NCBI GenBank assembly: GCA_017958015.1
Contig: JAGDDM010000050.1
Span: forward strand, 1-12,561
Direction of reading: 5' to 3'
DNA: 12,561 bases
From: Abditibacteriota bacterium
GTDB lineage: Bacteria > Armatimonadota > UBA5829
The position numbers and the translations under genes were made by a program. The notes under the pieces were generated by a model, which was not told the DNA's origin, did no database searches, and saw nothing but the letters and a program-made list of their open reading frames with translations. Positions 1 to 6,332 of this stretch are shown here, in pieces. Each line of letters begins with the position of its first letter. The first letter of the stretch is position 1.

Positions 1-323
1 CACTCTTTCATTTTCCTTGCCTCCGCGTCGGTGATAATAACCCCCGGCTCGTCGAGGGTCTCCAAAACGTCCATAACGCTCGCTATGGCGTCCGTCTCCG
101 AGTCGCTGTAATCGTACAAATCGAAAAACCACAAAACATTCACCCAATCCGTAAGCCGGGCGACGTCGATTTCACCGCTCATAAATTTGTCTATGGCGGC
201 GGCGACGTGCTCCGCCGTCACCACCATGGGTGCCCCGCCCCGGGGGGTCAGATTCCGCCCGTACTCGGCCACAAGGTCATCCCTGTCGGCGGAAAAGTTC
301 AAAAAACGTTCAAGCAGACTCAT
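1..323 (-). CDS. Small acidic protein, partial at left edge; unrecognised
   Basis: The reading frame opens with an ATG at 323 that overlaps the TGA of the preceding small gene in an ATGA junction. It stays open to the window edge, giving 107 residues, so the 3' end is missing. It starts MSLLERFLNF and has a helix-rich, acidic middle containing MSGEIDVARLTDW (residues 48-60), followed by predicted helices. From memory this resembles a family of short bacterial hypothetical proteins with a 'GEIs..el.dWan' core, sometimes labelled colicin-immunity-like. That link is not secure. No signal peptide or membrane segment is visible. It should be co-transcribed and translationally coupled with the DUF4926-like gene. 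The CDS itself is well supported by the coupling and the frame; the function is unknown. Confidence 0.7.
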   Translation of the reverse strand, partial: MSLLERFLNFSADRDDLVAEYGRNLTPRGGAPMVVTAEHVAAAIDKFMSGEIDVARLTDWVNVLWFFDLYDYSDSETDAIASVMDVLETLDEPGVIITDAEARKMKE

Positions 324-505
324 TCGACTTCCTCAAGTTCATCGAAGGTGTAAGTCACCACGTCGACGGGGTAGTCCGTGTCGTCCCATACCTCCACCTC
401 ACAGGCAAGGCCGTTACTGTAGAGACTGACCACAACACCGACTGTACCCGCCGGGAAGCCCTCTTTTGCGACGAGTGTTTTTACTTTTGTGTATTCCTCA
501 ATCAT
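320..505 (-). CDS. DUF4926-like small protein
   Basis: This encodes 61 residues from an ATG at 505. A GTG nine bases upstream (514) is also in frame. I chose the ATG because an AGGTGA Shine-Dalgarno sequence lies at 516-511, five bases before it, whereas that motif would overlap the GTG. The protein contains FPAGTVGVVVSLYSNG followed by EVEVWDDTD and a final acidic FDELEEVE. This is the layout of DUF4926: a small beta-barrel-like protein with a 'G..GtVg.Iv' turn, a 'yeVEf.d' strand and an acidic tail. The family's biochemical role is not established. It is first in a minus-strand pair and overlaps the next gene by 4 bp. The promoter at 524-552 predicts an extremely short leader. Confidence 0.75.
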   Translation of the reverse strand: MIEEYTKVKTLVAKEGFPAGTVGVVVSLYSNGLACEVEVWDDTDYPVDVVTYTFDELEEVE

Positions 506-523
506 TTCGCTCACCTCATTTCA

Positions 524-552
524 ATTATACACGCCCCGTCCTCGGTTATCAA
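524..552 (-). promoter_or_regulatory. Sigma70-type promoter of the DUF4926-like gene
   Basis: Read on the minus strand, TTGATA (552-547) and a perfect TATAAT (529-524) are separated by exactly 17 bp. Transcription would start near 517, only about 12 bases ahead of the ATG at 505 and right at the Shine-Dalgarno sequence. Confidence 0.8.
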
Positions 553-561
553 GCGCCGCTC

Positions 562-590
562 TTGCATTTTTTCCCGCTATGGAATAAAAT
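562..590 (+). promoter_or_regulatory. Sigma70-type promoter of the five-gene plus-strand operon
   Basis: TTGCAT (562-567) and TAAAAT (585-590) are separated by 17 bp. The -35 box lies back to back with the minus-strand -35 box (547-552), 9 bp away. The predicted start near 597 falls within the GGGGA Shine-Dalgarno run (597-601) of the first gene, so this leader is also very short. Confidence 0.7.
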
Positions 591-607
591 AGTTGTGGGG
601 AAAGACA

Positions 608-1573
608 ATGAACCACAGAGGAAAAGTCTTCAAAATACTTTTATACGTCCTTGCGGCGGCGGCCGCCGTGATTCTGCTGTTTCTCTTATGCAAAGAGGTG
701 CGGGAGATGTCCAACGGCTCCGAGGCCATGCCCATGGGCAATCTCCGGGGCTACCGGTTCGGGGAGAAGTCCCTGAACGAGAACTTCTCCGGCGACGGCC
801 GCTACGAGATTCCCGCGGGGAAGATCGACCGTGTGTACATCGAGTGGCACTCCGGCGGCGTTGAGGTTATGCCCTGCAACGGCAACTCCGTCATTCTCCT
901 GGAGAAGGGCGCGAAACCCATCACCAAGGAAAACCGGCTCCGCTACGGCGCCGACGATGCCAATATCGCCGTGAAATACTCCTCCGACGACGTGACGGTG
1001 ACGGAGGAAAAAAGCCTCACGGTGAAGATTCCGGAGACTATGAAAAGCCGCCTTGAGGTGCTGGCGGCGGAGACCACCTCCGCGCCCGTTGTCATCACCG
1101 GCATGAACCCCCGAAAGCTGGGGGTGAAAACCGTGTCCGCCGACGTGAGCGTCAAGGAATGCTCACTGAAGTCCATGGACCTTAAGACTCTCTCCGGCAA
1201 CATCACCTGCGAAAAGTGCAAGATCTCCGACGGCAAAGCGGAGACCGGCGCCGGAAAGGTGAACGTCCACGGCAAAATAGGCGACGTCTACGTCAAGACC
1301 GTGGCCGGTGAGATAAACATAATTTCCGACAAGATGCCCGACGGCTTCCGGGTGGAGACCGTGTCGGGAGACACCAACCTGTATTTGGGCGAAGTCAAGT
1401 CCTTCGCCGTCACCTACAACACGGGCCACGGGGACTTCTACTCCGACTTCAAAGTTCAGCGGGAAGAGAAATCCAACATTTACACATACCGCAACGGCCA
1501 CGGCTCCGACGAACACACCGTGTCATCCTCCAGCGGCAACTTCCGAATCCTCAAAAAGCAAGCGAAAAAATGA
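608..1573 (+). CDS. Membrane-anchored DUF4097-type beta-strand-repeat protein
   Basis: This encodes 321 residues from an ATG at 608, chosen because GGGGA (597-601) is correctly spaced upstream. A TTG at 593 is in frame but poorly placed. Residues 9-28 form one strong N-terminal membrane segment (ILLYVLAAAAAVILLFLL). The rest is probably outside the cytoplasm. From about residue 130 onward, short beta-strand units repeat (LKTLSGNITCE, VKTVAGEINII, VETVSGDTNLYL). Such 'v.t.sG.i.i' repeats typify DUF4097, a putative adhesin or beta-helix-like family often found with envelope-stress or anti-sigma modules. No such partner is visible here. The gene heads a five-gene operon and overlaps the nucleoside hydrolase gene by 4 bp (ATGA). 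Its molecular function is unknown. Confidence 0.8.
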   Translation: MNHRGKVFKILLYVLAAAAAVILLFLLCKEVREMSNGSEAMPMGNLRGYRFGEKSLNENFSGDGRYEIPAGKIDRVYIEWHSGGVEVMPCNGNSVILLEKGAKPITKENRLRYGADDANIAVKYSSDDVTVTEEKSLTVKIPETMKSRLEVLAAETTSAPVVITGMNPRKLGVKTVSADVSVKECSLKSMDLKTLSGNITCEKCKISDGKAETGAGKVNVHGKIGDVYVKTVAGEINIISDKMPDGFRVETVSGDTNLYLGEVKSFAVTYNTGHGDFYSDFKVQREEKSNIYTYRNGHGSDEHTVSSSSGNFRILKKQAKK

Positions 1574-2451
1574 AACCCTCCATCATCCTCGACACCGACA
1601 CATACAACGAAATCGACGACCAGTTCGCCGTGTGCTACATAAACCTGGCCAAGGACAAAGTGAACCTGCGGGGCTTCACCGCCGTGCCTTTCTTCGTCCA
1701 CAGCTTCGGCACCGGCACCGGCAGATCCACCGACCCGGACAACGGCATGGAAAAGAGCTACGACGAGATAGTGAAGCTCCGAAAACTCATGAGGGACGAG
1801 TCCGTGCCGGTTTACAAAGGCTCCCGGTCATTCATGGCGGACCCCGAAACCCCCGTGAAGTCCGAGGCGGCGGAGTTCATCATCGAGGAATCGAAAAAGG
1901 TTCCCGGCCTCACGGTGATAGGTATCGGCGCCGCCACCAACATCGCTTCCGCGTTGCTCCTTGACGACACTCTGGCCGACAGAATAAAGGTCATATGGCT
2001 CGGGTCCAACGAGTACGACTGCGACGACTTCAAAGAATTTAACCTCCTGCAGGACATAAACGCCGTTCGGGCTCTCTACGATTCCCGGGTGCCGCTCACT
2101 CAGGTTCCCTGCCTTTCCGTCGCCTCAAAACTGAAGATTTCCGTGCCCCGGCTCCGGGCCTATCTCGCAAACTGCGGACCCCTGGGGGATTACCTCGCCG
2201 AAATTTTCGAGGACTACGTCGCCCGCTACGACTACGCGGAAAACAAGGTCATCTGGGACATCGCCGCGGTGGCAACCGTCATCAATCCCGAAGCCGTAAA
2301 GACGGCAACGGCGCCCAGATACGCGGTGAAAGAGGACGGCGACTGGGACAGAGACAAAATCCTCGGGGACATGACCGTTGTCACCGACCTTGACAGGGAA
2401 ACCGTGTTCGAGGACGTCTTCTCCCGCATCCGCCGAAACGCCGATGGTTAA
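1570..2451 (+). CDS. Nucleoside hydrolase, IUNH superfamily, divergent active site
   Basis: This 293-residue cytosolic enzyme is predicted to cleave the N-glycosidic bond of a ribonucleoside to give base plus ribose. An N-terminal metal-binding cluster DTDTYNEIDD covers residues 8-17. AATNIASAL (121-129, T123/N124) matches the 'TNiA' motif, EFNLLQD (156-162) matches the ribose-binding Asn region, and IWD (228-230) supplies the late Ca2+-ligand Asp. Two features depart from classical enzymes: the first motif has two extra residues compared with DxDxGxDD, and Trp229 stands where many family members have the leaving-group-activating His. The ATG overlaps the upstream stop, and the gene overlaps the U32 gene by 8 bp. 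Its operon with tgt suggests the substrate could be a modified nucleoside such as queuosine (a QueK-like role). That is inference; ordinary purine or pyrimidine salvage is equally possible. Confidence 0.85.
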   Translation: MKPSIILDTDTYNEIDDQFAVCYINLAKDKVNLRGFTAVPFFVHSFGTGTGRSTDPDNGMEKSYDEIVKLRKLMRDESVPVYKGSRSFMADPETPVKSEAAEFIIEESKKVPGLTVIGIGAATNIASALLLDDTLADRIKVIWLGSNEYDCDDFKEFNLLQDINAVRALYDSRVPLTQVPCLSVASKLKISVPRLRAYLANCGPLGDYLAEIFEDYVARYDYAENKVIWDIAAVATVINPEAVKTATAPRYAVKEDGDWDRDKILGDMTVVTDLDRETVFEDVFSRIRRNADG

Positions 2452-3634
2452 ACCGGAACTTCTGGCCCCGGCGGGGAACAAAGAAAGACTTAAATGGGCG
2501 GCGGCCTACGGAGCGGACGCCGTCTATTTCGGTGTCACAAAGTTTTCCCTCCGAGCCCGGGCCGGCAACTTCACCTTGGAGGAAGCCGCCGAGGGCATAA
2601 GTTATCTCCACCACAGGGGCAAACGGGGCTACGTCACGCTTAACGTCACCCCCTACTCCGACGAGTACACCGAACTCATCACCACCGCCGGTGAGCTGGA
2701 GGACATGGGCGCGGACGCTTTCATTGTGGCGGACATGGGAGTCATCACCGCTCTGCGGAAAGTGGGCATAAAGGTCCCCCTCCACATCAGCACCCAGACA
2801 AACACAATGAGCGCCCAAACAGTGCTGGCCTATCACGAATTGGGAGCCAAGCGGGTAAATCTGGCCCGGGAACTCACCTTCGAGCAGGTTACGGACATTC
2901 AAAACCGGCTTAAAGGCTCCGGGGCGGAGACGGAGGTTTTCGCCCACGGCGCCCTCTGTTTCTCCCACTCCGGACGCTGCGCCATAAGCGACTATCTGGC
3001 AAGCCGCAGCGCCAATCGGGGCGAGTGCGCCCACCCCTGCCGGTGGAAATACGCTCTGGTGGAGGAAAAGCGGCCCGGTGAATATATTCCCGTGGAAGAG
3101 GACGGCCGGGGGCTCTACATGTTCAACACAAGAGATTTGGCCATCTACCGCTACGTGCCCCGTCTGGCGGAAGCCGGCGTCAACTCCTTCAAAATTGAGG
3201 GCCGCATGAAAACGGAGCACTACATCGCCGCCGTCACCCGCATATACCGGGGCATATTGGACGGCAACCCCATGCCGGAGGAGGATATCAAGGCGGAGCT
3301 GTTGAAGATTCGCAACCACGGCTACACCGAGGGCTTTATGGGCGGCATGCCCAACGACTACTGCGCGGAAAAGGACTCCGTAAACGGCACCTATATGCTC
3401 CTGGCCACCGTCACCGACGAGACAAAAGGCGGCAGGCGGGTCATAAGAGTCAAAAACAGTTTTACCCCCGGCACGGAAGCGGAGCTTCTTACCCCCGAGG
3501 GAATAAAGCCGGTCACGATTCCCCCGGTGTACGACGCCGAAACCGGCGAGCCTCTCGCGAGAGCGAACAATCAGGACAGCTGCGTCACTGACGACGTTCT
3601 GCCGCCTTTCAGTATAATAAGAAAACCCATATGA
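2444..3634 (+). CDS. U32 family protein, TrhP/YegQ-like tRNA hydroxylation factor
   Basis: This encodes 396 residues from an ATG at 2444 (MVKPELLAPAGN). Upstream in-frame codons would intrude far into the nucleoside hydrolase gene. The complete U32 signature spans residues 164-182, and four cysteines (C172, C179, C195, C199) match the iron-sulfur-type cluster of this family. Further hallmarks are LAPAGN with YGADAVYFG at the N-terminus, HISTQTN (114-120), a CRW motif, FKIEGRMKT (249-257) and HGYTEGFMGG (292-301). These segments align well with E. coli YegQ (TrhP) and B. subtilis YrrO, which are needed for prephenate-dependent 5-hydroxyuridine at tRNA wobble position 34. The protein is often annotated as a peptidase, but proteolysis is doubtful. 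It sits between the nucleoside hydrolase (8-bp overlap) and tgt (ATGA overlap), so a tRNA role fits the context. RlhA, an rRNA-hydroxylating paralogue, is the main alternative. Confidence 0.88.
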   Translation: MVKPELLAPAGNKERLKWAAAYGADAVYFGVTKFSLRARAGNFTLEEAAEGISYLHHRGKRGYVTLNVTPYSDEYTELITTAGELEDMGADAFIVADMGVITALRKVGIKVPLHISTQTNTMSAQTVLAYHELGAKRVNLARELTFEQVTDIQNRLKGSGAETEVFAHGALCFSHSGRCAISDYLASRSANRGECAHPCRWKYALVEEKRPGEYIPVEEDGRGLYMFNTRDLAIYRYVPRLAEAGVNSFKIEGRMKTEHYIAAVTRIYRGILDGNPMPEEDIKAELLKIRNHGYTEGFMGGMPNDYCAEKDSVNGTYMLLATVTDETKGGRRVIRVKNSFTPGTEAELLTPEGIKPVTIPPVYDAETGEPLARANNQDSCVTDDVLPPFSIIRKPI

Positions 3635-4803
3635 AATTCGATCTTCTTAAAACCGAAAAACACACCGCCGCCCGCCGAGGCGTGCTGCACTTAAATCACG
3701 GCACGGTGCAGACCCCGGTGTTCATGCCCGTGGGTACCCAGGGCACGGTGAAATCCATGTCCCAGCAGGAAATGGCGGACATGGGCTTCGAGATTATTCT
3801 CGGGAACACCTACCACCTGTATCTGCGGCCCGGCCACGACCTTGTTCGCAAGGCGGGCCACCTCCACGGCTTCATCGGCTGGGACGGAAACATCCTCACC
3901 GACAGCGGCGGCTTTCAGGTGTTCAGCCTCGAGCACATCCGCAAAATAGGCGAGGACGGGGTCATGTTCCGCTCCTACGTGGACGGCTCCTACCACGAGT
4001 TCACCCCGGAGAAGGTGATGGAGATTCAGTCCGCGTTGGGCTCGGATATCATCATGGCCTTCGACGAGTGCGCGCCCTATCCCTGCACCCACGACTACGC
4101 GGAGGCGGCAATGGAGCGCACCCACTGCTGGGCCAAACGTTCCCTGGACGCCCACGACCCCAGCCAGGCCTTCTTCGGCATCGTCCAAGGCTCCACCTAC
4201 GAGGATTTGCGCAAAACCAGCGCGGAGTACATCTCCTCACTGAACCCGGACGGCATCGCCATCGGCGGCGTCTCCGTGGGCGAGGGGCAGGATTTGATGA
4301 TGAAGGCCATAGAGTGGAGCATGCCTTACATTCCGGAGGACAAACCCAGATATTTGATGGGCGTGGGCACACCGAGCGACATAATCGAGTCCGTCATTCG
4401 GGGCGTGGACATGTTCGACTGCGTTCTGCCCACACGGTTGGGCCGCAACGGCTCTCTCTACACCTCCCGCGGGCGGATAAACATCAAGAACGCCAAGTAC
4501 ATCGATGATTTCTCACCCATCGACCCGGAGTGCGACTGCCTCTGCTGCCGGAACTACACCGCCGCCTATCTGCGGCACCTTGTGAAGTGCGACGAGATTC
4601 TGGCCTCCCGCCTCGCCAGCTACCACAACCTGTATTTCTACAAAAAACTGATGGAGAACATCCGCAAAGCCATTGAGGAGGACAGGCTCCTCGAGTTCCG
4701 GGATGAGTTCTACGCCAAGTTCTCCCCCGAGGACGACTCCGACCCCACCCGCAATGAGGCGGAAACAAAAAAACGCCCGGGATTCAAGGGCAATCAAGAG
4801 TAA
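3631..4803 (+). CDS. tgt: Queuine/preQ1 tRNA-guanine transglycosylase
   Basis: This encodes 390 residues, close to the usual bacterial length of about 375-385 plus a short charged tail. The enzyme exchanges guanine 34 in GUN-anticodon tRNAs (Asp, Asn, His, Tyr) for preQ1 or queuine. Visible active-site elements are TDSGGFQ (base-binding and catalytic D91), FDECAPYP (144-151), GIVQG (183-187), GGVSVGEG (212-219, E218) and FDCVLPTR with nucleophile D263. The zinc site is CDCLCC with C301, C303 and C306, plus H332. V216 matches the valine of preQ1-using bacterial enzymes rather than the glycine of eukaryotic queuine-using ones. The ATG overlaps the stop of the U32 gene (ATGA) and the HD gene follows after 13 bp. 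No preQ1 synthesis gene lies in the window, so the base may be made elsewhere or salvaged. Confidence 0.97.
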   Translation: MKFDLLKTEKHTAARRGVLHLNHGTVQTPVFMPVGTQGTVKSMSQQEMADMGFEIILGNTYHLYLRPGHDLVRKAGHLHGFIGWDGNILTDSGGFQVFSLEHIRKIGEDGVMFRSYVDGSYHEFTPEKVMEIQSALGSDIIMAFDECAPYPCTHDYAEAAMERTHCWAKRSLDAHDPSQAFFGIVQGSTYEDLRKTSAEYISSLNPDGIAIGGVSVGEGQDLMMKAIEWSMPYIPEDKPRYLMGVGTPSDIIESVIRGVDMFDCVLPTRLGRNGSLYTSRGRINIKNAKYIDDFSPIDPECDCLCCRNYTAAYLRHLVKCDEILASRLASYHNLYFYKKLMENIRKAIEEDRLLEFRDEFYAKFSPEDDSDPTRNEAETKKRPGFKGNQE

Positions 4804-4816
4804 AGGAAAAAGAAAA

Positions 4817-5482
4817 ATGTCCGAAACAATAACACTCGCCGACGTAAAGAAAAACCCCGCCGTAGCGGGTCTCGTTAAAGGCGCCAACGAGCAGCTGAAA
4901 GCCATGGGCTACACGGAACACGGCACCCGCCACGCGGGCATCGTGGCCGCCATGGCAAAGGAAATCATTCTGAAAATAACAAACGACGAACGGGAAGCGG
5001 AGCTGGCGGCCATCGCCGGCTACATCCACGACATAGGCAACGCCGTGAACCGCCGGGGCCACGGGGAAATCTCCGGAGCCATGGCGTTCCGGATTCTTGC
5101 CGACATGGGCATGGATATCGCCGAGGTGGCGCGAATAATCGGCGCCGTGGGAAACCATGAGGAGCAGATAGGCACTCCCATCTCCGGCATCGCCGCCGCC
5201 ATCATCATCGCCGACAAAGCGGACGTCCACAACTCCCGGGTCCAGAACCGCAACCCCATGACATTCGACATCCACGACAGAGTGAACTACGCAGTCACCG
5301 ACACGGATTTCGCCGTCATCCCCGAGGAAAAGGAAATAAGACTCTCCATCAAAACCGACGAACGGCTGGCGGGCATTATGGAATATTTCGAGATATTCCT
5401 TGACCGCATGCTCATCGCACGCCGCGCCGCGGACTACTTCGGGTATAAGTTCAAACTCCGAATCAACGGAATGAAGATGTAA
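4817..5482 (+). CDS. HD-domain metal-dependent phosphohydrolase
   Basis: This encodes 221 residues from an ATG at 4817, preceded by AGGA at 4804-4807. Longer in-frame starts would run backwards through tgt and give low-complexity peptide. HD-superfamily metal ligands are visible: EHGTRH (34-39), IHDIGN (70-75, the H-D doublet), GHGE (81-84), GNHEE (112-116) and IADKADVH (131-138, D133). The C-terminal part includes TFDIHDRVNYAV (149-160) and ends KFKLRINGMKM. This arrangement recalls a conserved single-domain HD protein I associate with Clostridia. The expected chemistry is hydrolysis of a phosphomonoester or phosphodiester, probably of a nucleotide. The substrate is unknown; it could be a nucleotidase serving the same pathway as its operon neighbours. 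It is the last gene of the operon. Confidence 0.85.
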   Translation: MSETITLADVKKNPAVAGLVKGANEQLKAMGYTEHGTRHAGIVAAMAKEIILKITNDEREAELAAIAGYIHDIGNAVNRRGHGEISGAMAFRILADMGMDIAEVARIIGAVGNHEEQIGTPISGIAAAIIIADKADVHNSRVQNRNPMTFDIHDRVNYAVTDTDFAVIPEEKEIRLSIKTDERLAGIMEYFEIFLDRMLIARRAADYFGYKFKLRINGMKM

Positions 5483-5483
5483 A

Positions 5484-5518
5484 TCAGGGCTCAGGTGTCA
5501 GGGGCCTGGGGTCAGGGA
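5484..5518. repeat. G-rich tandem repeat, five 7-bp units
   Basis: Five consecutive heptads read TCAGGGC, TCAGGTG, TCAGGGG, CCTGGGG and TCAGGGA, beginning just after the HD gene stop codon. The unit consensus is TCAGGGG. The run forms the left arm of a larger composite intergenic repeat. Confidence 0.7.
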
Positions 5519-5520
5519 AT

Positions 5521-5597
5521 GTGTCGGCAAAGCCGACGGATTCTACCAACCCACATTGCGGTGTCGGTTTTATAATCCGTTGCCGTAGGCAACACCG
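5521..5597. repeat. Palindromic (REP-like) core with nested hairpins
   Basis: Two perfect 6-bp stem-loops bracket the region: GTCGGC-AAA-GCCGAC (5523-5537) and GTTGCC-GTA-GGCAAC (5579-5593). Inside them CGGATT (5537-5542) pairs with AATCCG (5574-5579), and CGGTGT (5559-5564) pairs with ACACCG (5592-5597). The heptamer GTGTCGG occurs at 5521 and again at 5561. There is no coding capacity, and the structure looks like a dispersed intergenic palindromic element. Confidence 0.6.
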
Positions 5598-5602
5598 TCC
5601 CC

Positions 5603-5633
5603 GATTCCTAATTCCCGATTCCCGATTCCTAAT
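5603..5633. repeat. Second 7-bp-period repeat, four units
   Basis: GATTCCT, AATTCCC, GATTCCC and GATTCCT follow in register and end in a partial AAT. The period equals that of the 5484-5518 run but the unit differs. It resembles short tandem heptad repeats seen between genes in several bacteria. Confidence 0.65.
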
Positions 5634-5646
5634 ATAAATAAAAAGC

Positions 5647-5676
5647 AAAACGAGCCCTCCTCGGAGGGCTCGTTTT
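5647..5676. terminator. Bidirectional intrinsic terminator
   Basis: A perfect 14-bp inverted repeat (AAAACGAGCCCTCC / GGAGGGCTCGTTTT) with a 2-base centre is flanked by A-rich DNA on the left and T-rich DNA on the right. It works on either strand and sits between the plus-strand tgt/HD operon and the minus-strand unknown-gene/MFS operon, starting 2 bp past the latter's stop codon. Confidence 0.93.
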
Positions 5677-5678
5677 GT

Positions 5679-6308
5679 TTACAGTTCTTTGAAGAAAGCG
5701 GCTATATTCTCGAAGATATAATCGTAACAGCCGTTCACGGCCTCGTCTATCTCCTCCAGCTTCTTCACCGGCTTGGGGTACTGGGTGTCCACCTCGATGT
5801 AGATGGAGGAAAGATCCCCGAAGAAGGGCTCTATCTTCACCTGCCGCACCGCCTCCTCGTGGAGCACCACCCGCAGGCCGGCGCCCTTGAAGCCGCCGCC
5901 CAGAACGGAAAATTTGTTGCCGAGGGCGCCGAAAACTTCCCGAAGAAGAATGTTCCCCGCCTCGCCTTTTCCGGTGGGAATGGCGGCGATAATCTTCACG
6001 CCGGTGGCGGCGAACTCGCTTATATTAAGAGACCGGGAAGCCATGTCGAAAAGATCCATGGCCTTTTCCTTGGCGGCGTGGAAAACCTCCACGGGCTCGT
6101 TCACCTGAAGCCGGTTGTTCTGCACGAAGAAGTCGTTCACGTTGCCGTTGGCCATTCGTATTCCGTCCGGCAGATGCTTCAAATCCGAATAGGGGTATTT
6201 ACGGGTAATATCCGCGTAGATTCGATTGAGAAGCGCGTGGTCTATGCGCATGGGGCGGTAGAGAGCCCCCACGGTAAGTCTTTTGCACTCAAGCATTTCG
6301 GTATTCAT
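5679..6308 (-). CDS. Unrecognised 209-residue protein next to MFS transporter
   Basis: This encodes 209 residues from an ATG at 6308, with a strong GGAGG Shine-Dalgarno sequence at 6322-6318 (9-base spacer). No signal peptide or membrane segment is evident, so it is probably cytosolic. Visible segments are NRIYADITRKYPYSDLKHLP (29-48), NNRLQVNEPVE, a glycine-rich VLGGGFKGAGLRVV and IYIEVDTQYPKPVKKLEEID near the C-terminus. The N-terminal 'YADI..KYPYSD' and late 'EVDTQYP' pattern weakly recalls the TIGR04255 group of uncharacterised proteins. I cannot confirm this. It follows the MFS gene by 24 bp and is surely co-transcribed with it. It ends directly at the shared terminator. Its function is unknown. 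Confidence 0.82.
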   Translation of the reverse strand: MNTEMLECKRLTVGALYRPMRIDHALLNRIYADITRKYPYSDLKHLPDGIRMANGNVNDFFVQNNRLQVNEPVEVFHAAKEKAMDLFDMASRSLNISEFAATGVKIIAAIPTGKGEAGNILLREVFGALGNKFSVLGGGFKGAGLRVVLHEEAVRQVKIEPFFGDLSSIYIEVDTQYPKPVKKLEEIDEAVNGCYDYIFENIAAFFKEL

Positions 6309-6332
6309 ATAAAGATTCCTCCGAAGGTATTA

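Noticed and set aside
2381..3319. 312-codon minus-strand frame opposite the U32 gene
   Set aside because: It is antisense to a gene with the full U32 signature. Its length comes from high GC and skewed third positions, and it has no Shine-Dalgarno sequence or family motif.
3600..3634. preQ1 riboswitch ahead of tgt
   Set aside because: tgt overlaps the U32 gene by 4 bp, leaving no leader for an aptamer. The operon leader at 597-608 is also too short.
4673..4816. N-terminal extension of the HD protein to an ATG at 4673
   Set aside because: It would overlap tgt by 131 bp and adds a Ser/Pro/Arg-rich stretch. AGGA at 4804-4807 and the conserved start MSETITLADV favour 4817.
5571..5576. TATAAT inside the hairpin core as a promoter
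   Set aside because: No acceptable -35 hexamer lies 16-18 bp upstream (the 17-bp position reads AACCCA), and the next gene downstream is on the other strand behind a terminator.
5484..5633. CRISPR array or tRNA gene
   Set aside because: The repeat units are 7 bp with no spacers, and no cloverleaf with the conserved TTC-arm sequence could be drawn. No tRNA or rRNA was seen elsewhere in the window.
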